DNA of 64,000 nt from positions 62,001 through 126,000 of the forward strand of contig NZ_FMZX01000001.1 of NCBI RefSeq assembly GCF_900101615.1, read 5' to 3'. This DNA comes from Belnapia rosea (GTDB taxonomy: Bacteria > Pseudomonadota > Alphaproteobacteria > Acetobacterales > Acetobacteraceae). Numbering within the stretch: the stretch's first letter is position 1; every line of letters begins with the position of its first letter. The translations under genes were made by a program, and so were the position numbers. Positions 63,973-64,000 of this stretch are shown piece after piece. The notes below the pieces were generated by a model, which was not told where the DNA came from, searched no databases, and saw only the letters and a program-made list of their open reading frames with translations.

Positions 63973-64000
63973 ATGAACGCCCTGACCTACCCGCCCCATG
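63973..64000 (+). CDS. Start of next gene (partial, first nine codons)
   Basis: An ATG 2 nt after the DUF2849 stop opens a frame (MNALTYPPH) that runs off the window. Its tight spacing indicates the same operon. By analogy with other DUF2849 loci it may encode a nitrite/sulfite reductase-like protein, but nothing in nine codons can confirm this. Confidence 0.45.

Overview
The window is a gene-dense, very GC-rich (about 70 % or more by eye) chromosomal segment of an alphaproteobacterium, most likely an Acetobacteraceae of the Roseomonas group. This placement is an inference. It rests on the conserved blocks rnd-lptC-lptA-lptB-rpoN-hpf, plsC-miaB-phoH-ybeY-corC and radA-cvpA-purF-SDR, and on two orphan tripartite-tricarboxylate (Bug/TctC) binding proteins. 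There is no phage, insertion sequence, CRISPR array or rRNA operon. The only RNA gene seen is a tRNA-Leu(CAG).

Layout. 1-7.7 kb: the 3' part of a sugar-type ABC ATPase, a Bug binding protein, an ABC binding protein, and then a run of metabolic genes (PIG3-like quinone oxidoreductase, EamA exporter, alpha/beta hydrolase, acyl-CoA synthetase). 7.7-13.4 kb, minus strand: tRNA-Leu, RNase D, LptC/LptA/LptB, sigma-54 and the long ribosome hibernation factor. 13.5-20.7 kb: an NDUFA9-like protein and both glutamate synthase subunits (gltD, gltB). 20.8-26 kb: an unusual 225-aa protein with edema-factor/CyaA-like motifs, a glutathione transferase, a PAS histidine kinase with a FixJ-like regulator, and a dual-specificity phosphatase. 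26-32.9 kb: radA, cvpA, purF, an SDR, rlmJ, gpsA, and endonuclease III in the opposite direction. 33-36 kb: a two-domain KaiC-like ATPase overlapping a hybrid histidine kinase. 36-42 kb: an unknown protein, corC, ybeY, phoH, miaB and an acyltransferase. 41.9-45.7 kb: DUF2218, a His-rich PadR regulator with a large perfect palindrome, a DsbD-type reductase and two small unknown proteins. 46-52 kb: HrpB, an HtrA lipoprotein, an OmpR/histidine-kinase pair and a small secreted protein. 52-59.5 kb: a double acyl-CoA-dehydrogenase-like protein with an enoyl-CoA hydratase, an XRE regulator, an aldo/keto reductase, and a tight aldolase-dehydrogenase-Bug operon. 59.7-64 kb: a cupin, a DUF4139 protein, an MFS transporter, DUF2849, and the first codons of another gene.

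Most of the window is housekeeping. The parts most worth following are the compact cyclase-like protein (20777-21454), the His-rich PadR/palindrome/DUF2218 locus (about 41.9-42.84 kb), the KaiC-like/hybrid-kinase pair (32960-36146) and the degenerate double acyl-CoA dehydrogenase (52299-54218). All functional statements come from motif reading without database searches.
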